Below are positions 22,875 to 36,300 of a DNA stretch of 64,000 nucleotides, one piece after another (the first letter of the stretch is position 1; each line of letters starts with the position of its first letter). The position numbers and the translations under genes are program-made. Under the pieces are notes generated by a model, which did not search any database, was not told where the DNA came from, and was given only the letters and a program-made list of their open reading frames with translations. The stretch comes from Ganoderma boninense (Eukaryota; Basidiomycota; Agaricomycetes; Polyporales; Polyporaceae), in NCBI GenBank assembly GCA_002900995.3, contig CM035308.1, positions 310,001 through 374,000 of the forward strand, read 5' to 3'.

Positions 22875-24795
22875 ATGGCTAGCGAACGCAAGGCTTTCCA
22901 GGACCAGGTCGCGCAGGTCGAGCGGTGGTGGAAGGTCGGTCTACAGCCTCCTTTTTCTTCATCGTGCATGTCGCTGATTGCCCCATGGTCCACGCGTTCT
23001 ACGTCGTACAGGAGCCCCGCTGGTGGAAGACTACCCGCCCGTACACCGCCGCCGAGGTCGTTGCGAAGCGCGGCACCCTCCCCATCTCCTACCCCTCACA
23101 TGTGCAGGGCAAGAAGCTCTGGAACATCCTCTCGAAACGTTACCAAGAAGGTACCCCTTCGCATACCTACGGCGCGTGAGTGATTAAGCAATCCTCAAAT
23201 TCCATCTGGACGCGTATTCACCGCATCGTGCAGTCTTGACCCAGTCCAGGTCACCCAGATGGCCAAGTACCTCGAGACCGTCTACATCTCTGGCTGGCAA
23301 TGCTCGAGCACGGCGTCGAGCACGAATGAGCCTGGTCCGGACTTGGCGGACTACCCCTCTAACACCGTACCGAACAAGGTTGAGCACCTCTTCATGGCCC
23401 AGCTCTTCCACGACCGCAAGCAGCATGAGGAGCGCTCACGTCTCTCCGAGGCAGAGCTCGCCAAGACGCCCATCATCGACTACCTCCGGCCGATCATCGC
23501 TGACGCAGACACCGGCCACGGCGGACTGACGGCGACCATGAAGCTCGCAAAGATGTTCGTCGAGCGCGGCGCCGCCGGCGTCCACATCGAGGACCAGGCA
23601 CCGGGCACGAAGAAGTGCGGACACATGGCCGGCAAGGTGCTCGTGCCCGTCCAGGAGCACATCAACCGCCTCGTCGCCATCCGCCTCCAGTTCGACGTCA
23701 TGGGCGTCGAACAACCTCGTCATCGCCCGCACGAGACTTCGGAGGCCGCCACCTCATCACGAGCAACGTCGACGAGCGTGACCACCGCTTCATCCTCGGC
23801 TCCACGAACCCGTCCCTCCGGCCCCTCGTCCTCGAGCTCACCAAGGCCGAGCGCGCAGCAAGACCGGCCCCGCGCTCGAGGCCGTCGAGGAGCAGTGGAC
23901 CAACGCCGCGAACCTCGAGCTCTTCTCGACCACCCTCACCAACGCGCCTCCGTGCCAGGGCGCGTCGCCCGCCCAGCTCGGCCAGTTCCCACCCGCATCG
24001 CGCAGGCGTCGTACCCCGACGCGGTCGAGATCGCGCAGCGCGAGTTCGGGCTACGCCAGGTGCCGCACTGGGACTGGACGCCCCCCGCACGCGCGAGGGC
24101 TTCTACCGCTTCCAGGGCGGCACGCAGTGCGCGATCGCGCGCGGGTCGCGTACTCGCCGTACGCGGACCTGCTGTGGATGGAGACGAAGAAGCCGATCCT
24201 GGCGCAGGCGCAGGAGTTCGCGCAGGGCGTGCACGCGGTGTACCCGAAGCAGTGGCTCGCGTACAACCTCTCGCCGTCGTTCAACTGGGAGGCGGCGGGC
24301 CTGAACACGGACGACATGCAGACGTTCATCTGGACGCTCGGGAAGCTCGGCTATGTGTGCAGTTCATCACGGTGCGTGTCTCTTCCTTTCCCCTTTTGCT
24401 TCTTTCTTCTGCGGTGTCTTTCTTTTCCCGGGGGTGTCGGACCCGGGGTGATGCGCTGGGGGAAGGACATTGGTATTGGGGGATTGGTATTGCCAGCTAT
24501 GCGAGGACGTGCGCTGACGAATGAATCGCATTGCATCCGACAGCTCGCCGGCCTGCACTCGAACGGGTACATCAGCGACCTGTTCGCCAAAGCATACGCG
24601 ACGGAGGGCATGAAGGCCTACGTCGAGCTCGTGCAGCGGCGCGAGCGCGAGATCGGCTGCGACGTGCTCACGCACCAGCGGTGGAGCGGCGCGGACTACA
24701 TGGACAACCTCATGAAGACCGTCACTGGGGGCGTGTCGTCGACGGCCGCGATGGGCAAGGGCGTCACGGAGGACCAGTTCAAGGCGAAGTTGTGA
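22875..24795 (+). CDS. ICL1: Isocitrate lyase, copy 1, frame-broken
   Basis: The glyoxylate-cycle enzyme cleaves isocitrate to glyoxylate and succinate. The start is ATG 22875 ([14 protein letters not shown]). Introns follow WWK and HTYGA, and a third lies near 24372-24540. The active-site segment is [11 protein letters not shown]. From about 23705 onwards there are some ten one-base differences from the intact copy at 54952. Examples are GTCGAACAAC for GTCGACAAC near 23709, TTCCCACC for TTCGCCACC near 23987, GACTGGACG for GACTGGGACG near 24075, and TGTGTGCAG for TGTGTGGCAG near 24357. All of these destroy the frame. The C-terminus reads QFKAKL, an AKL variant of the peroxisomal PTS1 signal, where the other copy has SKL. 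Likely one functional gene with poor consensus here. The usual length of about 540 residues would be restored in the intact copy. Confidence 0.88.
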
Positions 24796-26557
24796 AAAAA
24801 TTTCGTGCACTGCTGTCCTTCCTGTCGTCGTCTCTCGTACACGGAGGACGGACACAAGCGCGGTCGTGCGAGGGTGATGATGCTTTTTTAATAGTCGTGG
24901 ACGGATGCGGACTTGCTCAATGCTTGGTAGAGATCCATGTGTCATGACGCGATTCGATTCTGTACATGTATCAGTAGGATATTCCATTTCAACATGCTGT
25001 ATCTTCCCGTCCCGTTCTGATTTGCAATGCATACGGGATCTTGACATAACGTTAACGCGGGCGTGTGCGCTGCGGGGTTGTGGGGATGGATTTGCGGGGC
25101 AATTGTATGCTCGGTTAGGGTGCCGTTTAGGCGAGGCGCTGTTTGCATATGTCTGCGTCGGCTGCGCTGCCTGAGCTTGAGTCTATTATATTGCATGCGC
25201 GCCTGCGCGAACCTTGGGAGGGGAGACTTTTCTTGCCCTTCTCTCGCCCAGTCTGCTCCGACCATCCGACGTCCTCGCTGGTCGCTGGTCGCTCCGCTCG
25301 GCGGCGGACAACTCTTCATCCTCCAGCTTCCATCTCATCACTCGTGTTCATTCCCTGCGCAGGTTGCCATGGGTAGCGGCGTGAAGACGTCCAGCTGACG
25401 ACTCTTCCTCTTCCCCTTCCCCGGCGTCCGTCCGCAACTGGGCTGGCCACCTCTGACCTGGGCGGCGGCGGCGGCTCGTTACGAAGCAAGCATCGTGACT
25501 TCCAGGGATTGACTGTGCGACCGTCGAGCGTCCTCCGGACGTGTTTCTAGACTCGTGGCGCGCTCGAAACCCCACTGCCTGCTCAGGCTTGCGCCCCGCG
25601 CGCGGGCTTTTCATCTTCTTGAGGTGGAGTGCTCCAACGTCCGGTCAATGTCGGAACGCGACTAGTGGTGTATCACTCGAATATGTAGCAGACGGAGAGC
25701 GTTGTGCGGCTTTGGAGAATGGTGCGAGATCGGTCTCAGAGGAGGTGAGTGCTACATCCGCTTCGAAGTCGATGGACATCTGTCTTGAGGACTTCCAGTA
25801 GGTGCAGCTATCCAGGACGGCGGACCTCTACACTTCACACTCGCCGTCTTCCGTCGCGATCTTCAGTTTCGAGAAGAATAATGGAGACGACAGACCGCCA
25901 CTGTCTGTAACTCGAGCGCTACCCACTGCGTCTCGGAGGAGGCTTGAGTGAGTTAGTGTTCCGCTATGGGTTATTCACGTTTTGCGTGAACACTGGCCAT
26001 CAACATGCCTACGCCGTGGAAAGGACCGTAAGTGAGTGTCTCGGGATCGATGATTGAACCATGGTCTGTAACGGCAGCTCGTGTCTCTTCGCATATTCAT
26101 GAGAGCGGTGAGGGTACCCCACTTCCGCCGGCCTTTGCTCACCACAATGCGGAGGGCAAAGTATGGTCTAGTCGAACGTACCGGTGAAACCGAAACAAGA
26201 AACAGGGCGGGGGATATTGTACTTTGTCGTTGAGCAAGGCGGCCTGATTGCGTCATATTGAATAGCGCCTGTACTCCGCCTCTGACTTCGCGTGTTGGAC
26301 TGATGACATTGCCAGTAGAAGAGGCCTCTTGTTTCTATGTGTCCTCACAGACAAGGCCGACATTGTATTTTGTGTTCGCCTTGTTGCTGCCCAAGTTTTG
26401 ATATGCCTGGGCGGAGATGCGGAGTCTCGACGACGACACAATAAGGTCTGCCTTCTTGGGCAATGATTTCTTCACACGAATGTGGTCATAGTCGGGTCTC
26501 CATTATCGACTGCTTGGACTGCTGAAGCCGCCACCACCTCTTCTCCATCCACCACCA
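24796..26557. other. Intergenic, isocitrate lyase to MYND gene, copy 1
   Basis: This 1.8 kb contains short open frames only. A start with MGSGVKTSS at 25370 stops after nine codons. A stretch with GGAGGTGAGTGC near 25740 looks like a donor site, but no supported exon chain was found. The sequence is well kept between block copies (24796-26557 and 56878-58614), so a short gene or noncoding transcript cannot be excluded. Confidence 0.4.
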
Positions 26558-27743
26558 ATGCCCTCCGCTTTCTTCTTGGACGCTCCCCCCGACATGGAAT
26601 CGGGCACTGGTGCTCTCGGACAACTTCATAGAGTAAGCTCTTCGTAGACTCCTTGCCGCCCGCTACTTAAATACGATCATCAGCAAGTCAGTATATGCGC
26701 GTTGCCCTGCGCCGACGGGGCCATCATGAATCCAATCAATGGATATGCTATCGGGCGAAGAGCTCTGCGCAGAGTTGGCCGCCTTGCCGGGCGGACGACA
26801 ATCCGAACATCGAAGGAATGTACTTATAAACTGTGTGGTGAGCAAGCGAATAAGCAGAGTAAGTGCGCGTGAAGGTACGTAGTAACCTATTCGGCTGCCT
26901 TGCGCCGTCGATGAACTGCATTCCAACAACCGTGTAAGATCCAGGCCTCTTATTGGGACTCTGGATCGACGGGGATCTATATGCGCGACTCAGAAATAGC
27001 GAGAAGCTCAGCCTCAATTTCACAGGCAATGACCGTACCGTACCGTCATGTGCAGTGCGCAGAGTGTGAGTGCTTCGTCCCATCCCCTCGGAATGCTTAA
27101 TGCTATTGCCATTAGATTTTCTCTGGCGTCCGCTTCACTTCCCGACGACTACAACGGCGGCGCGATCACCCTACGTCAACCGAGCACGTCTACGAGCTCC
27201 CATCGCACGTCACAGCAGCGCGCGGAGCCGAACACACAGCCAACTCCGGAAACACGGCATCATCGGCGTGCCCCTCATAACGCGCGGCACGTCGTCTTCG
27301 TGCACTACAGCAAGATGTACATCATCGACTCTCGGTCGTCACCCGCGTCCCCAGCCCTCCGGCGCTGCTTCGCGCTCATGTGCCCGCTACAGCGCGCTCT
27401 CCATCGCGAAGTCGCGCAGGAGCGCGGCGCCGTCGACCTGCGCTTTTCGCGCGCTTCCCCGGCAAACGCACTCAACATCGCGCTCGAGTCGCGCGCCGCC
27501 AACGCGCCGCCGCCGTGGAGCGTGTTCAGCGTGACGCGCATCGGGCACCCCATCATGCCGGATCGCGCGGAACGTGCCGGGTGTGCCAGCGCGTCGAGGG
27601 CGAGGACGGCGTGAAGCTGTCGATATGCACCAAGTGCTGCAGGAGGAGCGGCCGACGCGGCGGTGTACTGCAGCCGCGCGTGCTTGAGCGCGGACTGGAA
27701 GGAGCGGCACAGGCGGAACACTCGGGGGAGCGGGGAGTGGGTT
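26558..27743 (+). pseudogene. MYND zinc-finger gene, copy 1, truncated at the fold-back
   Basis: The start is ATG 26558 (MPSAFFLDAPPDMESG), as in the intact gene at 58615. Many indels break the frame (for example near 26760, 26830 and 27020). The zinc-finger end is still readable near 27570-27740 (CRVCQRVEG with shifts). The gene stops at 27743 because the sequence turns into its own reverse complement there. The last exon is missing on this strand. Confidence 0.75.
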
Positions 27744-29074
27744 CATCGATGCACTTGACTGTGATTCAATATCCGGTCCCACCAGAGCGGTTCTGGCGGA
27801 ACTATGAGCCTGCAGCAACGACGCAAACCCAGTCAGCGCAAGGCTCCGTGATGGCATACAGTCAATCGGAAATAGGAAACGGGAAACGACGCCCCTCGAT
27901 AACCCACTCCCGCTCCCCCGAGTGTTCCGCCTTGTGCCGCTCCTTCCAGCCGCGTCTCAAGCACGCGGCGGCTGCATAGTACACCGCGCGCGTCGGGCCG
28001 CTCTCCTGCAGGCACTTGGTGCATATCGACAGCTTCACGCCGTCCTCGCCCTCGACGCGCCGGCACACCCGGCACGTCTCCGCCGATCCGCATGATGGGT
28101 GCCCGATGCGCGTCACGCCTGAACACGCTCCACGGCGGCGGCGCGTAGGCGCCGCGACCTCGAGCGCGAATGTTGAGTGCGTTGCCGGGGAACCCGCGAA
28201 GCGCAGGTCGACGGCGCCGCGCCCTGCGGCGGACTTCGCGATGGAGAGCGCGCGAGCGGGCACATGAGCGCGAAGCAGCCGGAGGGCTGGGAACGCGGTG
28301 AACGACCGAGAGGTCGATGATGTAATCTTGCTGTAGTGCACGAAGACGACGTGCCGCGCGATGAAAGGGGACGCCGATGATGCGTGTTTCCAGGAGGTTG
28401 ATCGTGTGTTGGCTCCGCGCGCTGCGGTGACGTGCGATGGGAGTCGTAGACGTGCTCGGTTAACGTAGGTGACGCGCGCCGTGTAGTCGTCCGGGAAGTG
28501 GAAGCGGACGCCAGAGAAACTAAGAATTTAAGGCATTAAGCATTCCGAAGGGGATGGGACGAAGCACTCACACTCTGCATCTGGCCGATGACGGTAGGTA
28601 CGGTTCATGCTGTGAAATTGAGGCTGAGCTTCTTCTATTTCCTGAGTCGCGCTCATAGATCCCGTCATCCAGATGTCCCCAAAAAGAGGTGGATCTTTTA
28701 CACGGTTTGTTGGAACAGTCATAGACGGCGAAAGGCCCGAATAGGGTACTACGTATCCTTCACGCGCACTGTAACTCTGCTTTATCGCATTGCTCACCAC
28801 GTTATAATCAGTCCTTTCGATCGGATTGTCGTCGCCGGCAAGGCGGCGCAACTCTGCGAGAGCTTCGCCGATAGCATAATCATTGATTGGATGTTCATGA
28901 TGGCCCGGTCCGGCGCAGGGAACCGCATATTACTGATCTTGCTGATGGAATCTGTATTTAAAGTAAGCGGGCGGCAAAGGAGTTACGAAGAGCTACCTCT
29001 ATGAAAGGTTGTCCGAGAGCACCAAGTGCCCGATTCCATGTGCGGGGGAGCGTCCAGAAGAAAGCGGAGGGCAT
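27744..29074 (-). pseudogene. MYND zinc-finger gene, inverted copy, error-rich
   Basis: Reading from ATG 29074 leftwards gives fragments of the MYND protein: ICTKCLQESGPTRA, HKAEHSGEREWVIEG, and the piece after the last intron in the spacer 27744-27903. Multiple frame breaks are present. It ends at the fold-back, before the stop codon seen in the intact gene at 60000. Confidence 0.7.
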
Positions 29075-30841
29075 GGTGGGTGGATGGAGAAGAGTGGATG
29101 GCGGCTTCAGGAGTCCAAGCAGTGATATATGGAGACCATAGACCATTCCGTGTGAAGAAATCATTGCCAAGAGGCAGACCTTATTGTGTCGTCGTCGAGA
29201 CTCCGCATCTCGCCCAGGCATATCAAAACTTGGGCAGCAACAAGGCGAACACAAAATTACAATGTCGGCCTTGTCTGTGAGGACAACATAGAACAAAGGC
29301 CTTTCTACTTGGCATACTGTCATCAGTCCACACGCGAAGTCAGAGGCGGAGTAACGGCGCTATTCATATGACGCAAATCAGGCCGCCTTGCTCAACGACA
29401 AAGTACAATATCCCCGCCCTGTTTCTTGTTTCGGTTCAAACACCGGGTAGTTGACTAGACCAAACTTTGCCCTCCGCATTTGTGGTGAGCAAAGGCGGCG
29501 GAAGTGGGGTACTCCTCACCGCTCTCATGAATATGCGAAAGAGACACGAGCTGCCGTTACAGACCATGGTTCAATCATCGATCCCCGAAATCTCACATTA
29601 CGGTCCTTTCCCACGGCGTAGGCAGATGTTGATGGCACAGTGTTCCGCAAAACGTGAATAACCCATAGCGGACCTAAACTCACTCAAGCCTCCTCCAGAC
29701 GCAGTGGGTAGCGCTCGAGTTAACAGGCAGTGGGCGGGTTGTCGTCTCCATATTCTTCTCGAAACTGAAGATCGCGACGAAAGACGCGAGTTGTGAAGTG
29801 TAGAGGTCCGCCGTCCTGGATTAGCTGCACCTACTGGAAGTCCTCAAGACAGATGTCATCGACCTTCGAAGCGGATGTAGCACTCACCTCCTCTGAGACC
29901 TGATCTCGCACATCTTCAAAGCCGCAGCACGCCTCCGTTCTGCTACATATTCGAGTGATCACCACTAGTCGCGTTCCGACATGCCGGACGTTGGAGCACT
30001 CCACCTCAAGTAAAGATGAAAAGCCCGCGGCCGGGGCGCAAGCTGAGCAGGCAAGTGGGTTTCGAGCGCGCCACGAAGTCTAGAACACGTCCGGAGGATC
30101 GCTCGACGGTCGCACAGTCAATGCCTGGAAGTCAGAATGCTTGCTTCGTAAAACGAGCCGCCGCCGCCGCCCAGGTCAGAGGTGGCCAGCCCAGTTGTCG
30201 GACGGAACGCCGGTGAAAAAAAGGGGAAGAGGAAGAGTCGTAGCTGGAAACGTCTTCAACGCCGCTACCCATGGCAACCTGCGCAGGAATGAACACGAGT
30301 GGAGATGGAAGGCTGGAGGATGAAGTTTGTCCGCCGCCGAGCGGAGCGAACAGCGACCAGCGAGGACGTCGGATGGTCGGCACAGACTGGGCGAGAGAAG
30401 GGCAAAGAAAAGTCTCCCCTCCAAGTTCGCGCAGGCTGCGCATGCAATATAATAGACTCAAGCTCAGGCAGCGCAGCCGACGCAGCATAATGCAAACAGG
30501 CCTCGCCTAAACGGCACCTACCGAGCATACATTGCCCGCAAATCCATCCCACACGAACCCCGCAGCGCTACACGCCGCGTTTAACGTATGTCAAATCCCG
30601 TATGCATTGCAAATCAGAACGGGACGGGAAGATACAGCATGTTTGAACATGGAATTCCTACTGAACTGTACAGAATCGAATCGCGTCATGACCATGGATC
30701 TCTACTCAAGCATTGAGCAAGTCCGCATCCGCCACGCTATTAAAAAGCATCATCACCTCTGCACGAACCGCGCTTTGTGTCCGTCCTCCGTGTATCGAGA
30801 GACGAACGACAGGAAGGACAGCAGTGGCACAAAGAAATTTT
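29075..30841. other. Inverted copy of the lyase-MYND intergenic region
   Basis: This is a mirror of 24796-26557, with no gene of its own supported. Confidence 0.6.
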
Positions 30842-32739
30842 TCACAACTTCGGCCTGACTGTCCCCTTGGGACGCCCTTGCCCATCGCGCCGCTCGTACG
30901 ACACGCCCCAGTGACGTCTTTCATGAGGTTGTCCATGTGTCCGCGCCGCTGCCACCGCTGGTGCGTGAGCACGTCGCACCGATCCGCGCTCGCGCCGCTG
31001 AACGAGCTGACGTAGGCCTTCATGCCCCTCCGTCGCGTATGCTTTGGCGAACAGGTCGCTGATGGTACCGTTCGGTGCAGGCCGGCGAGCTGTCGGATGC
31101 ATCTGCGATTTCCATTCGTCAGCCACGTCCCGCATAGCTTGGCAATACAATCCCCCAATACAATGTCCTTCCCCCAGCGCATACCCCGGGTCCGACACCC
31201 CCGGGGAAAAGAAAGACACCGCAAGGGAAAGAAGCAAAAGGGGAAGGAAGAGACACGCACCGTGTGAATGCCAACATAGCCGAGCTTCCGAGCGTCAGAT
31301 GAAACGTCTGCATTCGTCAGCTGTTCAGGCCGCCGCCTCCCAGTTGAACGACGGCGAGAGGTTGTACGCGCAGCCACTGCTTAGGTACCACCGCGTGCAC
31401 GCCCTGCGCGAACTCCTGCGCCTTGCGCCAGGATCGGCTCTTCGTCTCCATCACAGCAGGTCCGCGTAACGGGCGAGTAACGCCCGCGCGCGATCGCGCA
31501 CTGCGTGCCGACCCTGGAAGCGTACGAAGCCTTCGCGCGTGCGGGGGCGTCCCAGTCCGCAGTGCGGCCCTGGCGTAGCCCGAACTCGCCGCTGCGCGAT
31601 TCTCGACCGCGTCGGGGGTACGAACGCCTGCGCGATGCGTGGCGCACTGGCCGAGCTGGGCGGGCGACGCGCCCTGGACGGAGCGCGTTGGTGAGGGTGG
31701 TCGAGAAAGACTCGAAGGTCGCGGCGTTTGGTCCACTGCCTCTCGACGGCCCTCGAGCGCGGGGCGCGGTCTTGCCTGCGCTGCCGGCCTTGGTGAGCTC
31801 GAGGACGAGGGGGGAGGGACGGGTTCGTGAGCCGAGGATGAAGCGGTGGTCCAACGCTCGTCGACGTTGCTCGTGATGAGGGTGGCGGCCTCCGAAGTCC
31901 GTGGGGCGATGACGAAGGTTGTCGACGCCCAGACGTCGAACTGGAGGCGGAATGGCGACGAGGCGTTGAGTGCTCCTGGACGGGCACGAAGCACACTTGC
32001 CGGCCATGTGTCCGCACTCTTCGTGCCCGGTGCCGGTCCTGATGTGGACGCCGGCGGCGCCCGCGCTCGACGAACATCTTGCGAGCTTCATGGTCGCGTC
32101 AGTCCGCCGTGCCGTGTCTGCGTCAGCGAATGATCGGCCGGAGGTAGTCGATGAGGGCGCCTGGCGGCTCGCTCGAGAGACGTGAGCGCTCCTCAATGCT
32201 GCTTTGCGGTCCGGTGGAAGAGCTGGGCATGAAGAGGTGCTCAACCTTGTTCGTACGCGTGTTAGAGGGTAGTCCCGCCAAAGTCGGACAGGCTCATTCG
32301 TGCTCGACGCGTGCTCGAAGCATTGCCAGCCAGAGATGTAACGGTCTCGAGTACTTGGCCATCTGGGTGACCTGGACTGGGTCAGACTCACGATGCGGTT
32401 GAATACGCGTCAGATGGAATTGAGGATGCTTAATCATCCGCGCCGTAGGTACGGCCAAGGGTACTTCTTGGTAACGTTCGAGAGGATGTATCCAGAGCTC
32501 TGCCTGCACATGTGAGGGGTAGGAGATGGGGAGGTGCCGCGCTTACGCACAACGACCCTCGCGCGGTGTACGGCGGGTAGTCTTCACCAGCGGGGCTCTG
32601 TACGAGCTAGAACGCGTGGACATGGGGCAATCAGCGACATGCAACGATGAAGAAAAAGGAGGCTGGTAGACCGACTCACCCGCTCGACCCTGCGCGACCT
32701 GCGTCTGGAAAGCCTTCGGTTCGCTATCCCCCCGCCATT
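30842..32739 (-). pseudogene. Isocitrate lyase, inverted copy, error-rich
   Basis: Fragments of the lyase in shifting frames are readable, such as [19 protein letters not shown] shifted frames, a broken KECGHMAGK active-site region near 32000, and AKAYATEG near 31040. The end sequence GGCCGAAGTTGTGA fits the AKL version of copy 1 with losses. It cannot be translated as a single protein. Confidence 0.75.
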
Positions 32740-33353
32740 GTGAATGCAAAATCGGGAGAGTGGAGGGTATAGTCCTGAAGAAAGCAGTAAGGAACAGCGA
32801 GGGGGTGCGGGGGACTGGGGTATCGGAAATGGTGTTCCAGTAGACCTTTGAAGGATTTGAAGGCTCGCATGTAGCGCATGAATTCGGGCAGTCCCCACAA
32901 CGCCGGGCAATGTGAATTTTTGGGGGAAGTCCGTCAGTTAGCCGTCCACACTAGGCGCCCTGTGGAAATTCCGCCCAGACGCCGGCGCGCCGTCACCCGC
33001 CCAACGAGCCAGAGCACCCCCGATCGGCCGACCGGTCCGACCCGGGCTTGGGCTTGTCAGACAACGTCCTCCGTGTCCCAGGAACATCGTCCATCTCTCC
33101 ACCTGTGCGGTCAAACATCGTGCAAGCTCCGTAGTTACGCACTAACCCCTCACCTTGCGGCCCAAAAGACCTGCTCGCCGCGCCTGTGCGACGAATTCGG
33201 CTAATACTGCGGTCGAAAAGCTATAGGGAACTAGAAAGGAAAACCCAGCCCGCTCGACGTCGATCTTATTGCCATTCGTCGGCAGTCAGGCGGTCGTCCC
33301 TCGAGAGCGGGGCGTGCCTCGTAATCACGAACGTAATATTCCTGTCAATCCGC

Positions 33354-36300
33354 CTATCGCCTGTTTCCGTCGTACACGAGACTGGCTAACCCGTACCGAA
33401 GAAAAACGCCAACCATACTCCCACAAACCTAGATGAAATCGCGTCAGCTCCAGCTCAGTCCCAGCTCCTGCCAATGCCATTAATTGCCATCCACTGCTGC
33501 CGCGCAATCGCGGGCCACCGCACGCGCCCCAGAGCCTCAAGCCTATCATCGAGGCTACTGACTGACATACTCGGTGCTGTACCAACCGAGAGTCGTTTTC
33601 TCCCGGCAAGCGCTCCCCCGCACGGTATCCCGCGAGGCGGACTGCGGGGCTCTGCGGGGTCCTTCGGCAGGCATCAACTCCAGCCTGCAACGCGTCATCG
33701 CCGGTGGGGCCGCCGTCGCGGCCCGCGGCCACGCACAAACGAGGCACACGGAAAAGGCAGCAGGAAGCACTGGACACACGGGAAACCCTGCGGCTCGTCA
33801 TAACAGGGTCACTCGGTACTACTCACCTGCGTCGCTAATTAGCACGCGCGTGAGGCGTCCTCGCATCGCCCGAGCCGGAGCAGGAAGACGTTGAGGATCG
33901 TCAAAGTTTGCTCGCCGACGTTTCGCGCCCGTCCTTCTCGACGCCCGAGCTCCAACGAGACCCAGCGCGGAAAACACAGCGGGAGGACGAAGCGTGCGGG
34001 CGCGCTTGCGCGCTTCTCTTTGAACTGGCTCTGGACGCGCTGCAGCGCTGCGTCGCGCGTCGAATCTAGGGATTGGGCACGGAACCGCGATCAGTGCTGG
34101 GTGCTTCGGTTTTGCGTTTTTTCTCCTAAGTCTGATTGGCGCCAGTTTGCGGGTGCGGGGAACGGGGAGGGGCAGAGGGCCCACGGGGGAGAACCCGATG
34201 ATCTAGGCGGAAACAACGCCTTACAAATAACTGCAAGGGCCGTATGCGCTCGAGACATTTCATTCACAGAGAGGGAGTGGAGCGATGCTCGTGCGAGCTC
34301 TGGAGACGCGTTACGTCGCCCGAAGTTCCTTTCGGGCTTCCCCAGGGTTCCCCGCACGGAACGAAACGCGCTGCGCCTGTCGGGCGTACTGCACCTCGGC
34401 CGAAGAGAGGGGAAGGGGAAGTGGCCGGTAAACGGAACTCATCCTCGGAACGGCGGTGTCTTGGGCAGGGACGAGACCGAACAACTGCGGACATGAACAG
34501 CACGAAGTTGAAGATTTGGGGTAGGAAGAACAAGCAAAACGTCTTGGAGAGTGCGCCTGTGATCCCGACGACAGCAACGCCCATTCCCGTCACGTAACAT
34601 AAGCGTATCTCCTGGGAACGCGCGCGCAGGATACCTTAATAGACGCCGAAATCTGTCAGCGGCGCCATTTCGCATTGAACCCCGCACAGAAAGTCACAAC
34701 GATCCACTCAATGTCGTCAAGAGCTGGGAGCTGAATGCGCGGAGGTCCTAGAAGAACTTCCGTGGGCAGGACGTAAGTAACCTCTGCGCCCGTAATTGAC
34801 ATCCGCTGAGATGTACAAGAAGCAGCACGAGAGTGGCCAACCTCCGTCAATCGTAATTTCCACAAGGTCTCCGCAGCGTCTAAACGGACAACCAGAAATG
34901 CACCGCAGCTCCCATGGCCGCGAAGCTGTCCGTCGGGAAAGACACAACCAAAGCTGCCGACCCTAGAAAGGGCGCGAACAGTGGCCAAGGATTACGGTAC
35001 CGTGCATCGCCCTCCGCAACAGTCGCAGCGACTGCGGACGAATCCATTCTGAAACCCCGTCGACACGGCCCCAGGCACAAGTTAACGTACCAGTTATGAA
35101 TACATGAACCGCCAGAACACACGCCAAGGACGGGCAGCATGAAGTACAAGCTGGAACAGGTGCCTGCTCGACGAGGAGCGGCTGTCCGTACGCCCATGCC
35201 GCGCTCCACACGCCGCCGACCTTGAGCCGCCCGTAGTGCACGGGAGGGCGATGCGGAATGCCGAACGGCCAGGGGAGGATAGAGGAGGTCGTTGATGGAT
35301 GATGGAGAGCGAGATGACGACCGCCCTGCGAGACCTCGACCGTTGATGCCCGCGAGGATTGTTGATTGCTGTTCGTGCAGAAGGTCGACAGCAAGGGGAC
35401 ATGCTACCACGTAAGTAGAGCGGGCCTGCACGGGGGAGGTAGGGGAGTTAGGGCCGGGGCAGGTGTGTTTGTGGGCGGACATCGGACGAACCTAGAGGAG
35501 AGTTTCCAAATATCCATCGAAGAGGAAGAGGACTACCGATGTCGGTTACCTCCCGCGTTCCGAGTAGTAGACCATTGAGAGCGGGATAGAGGCGATGATC
35601 GGGATGGGAGCTTGTGCCTCATCGGATGTGAAGCATCGTCCAGGAAGCCGAGCATTGTCGCTCATCCAAGGAGATGAGGGAGAGAGGTTACTGCTAGCTT
35701 GCCAACCACATAAATTGGGTATATGCGTCCGACAGAGGTAGATGGGCACTCACTTGATGATGGGGAAACTCGTCGACCACAAGTCTCGTTCGCGGGCCTT
35801 TCGCGGAGAGTCATGTGGTTGTTGATCGATGGAGAAAGCGTATGGGAATAAATAGGATGAGAAGTACGATGTATACGCAGCACAGATGAGCCCCTGGCTC
35901 TCGGGACTGTCACGACATTTCAGTACATCGTGCGTAGTAGGACTACCGAAAGTCATGCAGGGAAATCCGGGGTAAATTGGATCGCTCATGTGCCCCCAGA
36001 GTCCTCGTTCCTCTTTGTCCGCGAGAGAAAAAGTTCCCGACATGTCACAATACAGGTGTGCATACCAGTCTTCCCGTCGTCGTTAAATAAGCCTCCAAAC
36101 GCGAGAAAAGAGTTTGCGATCCAGCGGGTCAGCGAGTCGGACTTCGACCCTCGGCGCCACCTCGATTGTCGTTAAGCGCACGTCCCAGAGTTCAGACCGG
36201 ACCTTATACTTAGTTGCGACCAGGAGACTAAAGTCCCGATCCTGTTATGAATCCTTCGCGCGACGGGCAAAAGCCGCCTTCCCGCTGTCATTCGAATCAT

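Noticed and set aside
25541..25801. Frame MFLDSWRARN... in the lyase-MYND spacer
   Set aside because: The equivalent in the second block differs by frame-changing indels, and no splice partner was found.
26320..26400. Possible C/D-box snoRNA (TGATGAC ... CTGA) between isocitrate lyase and MYND genes
   Set aside because: The C box lacks the usual purine, the D box differs between copies, and no guide complementarity could be tested.
27744..27903. Spacer at the turn as a mobile-element insertion or hairpin gene
   Set aside because: It is simply the single-copy part of the MYND gene (intron and last exon) in reverse orientation.
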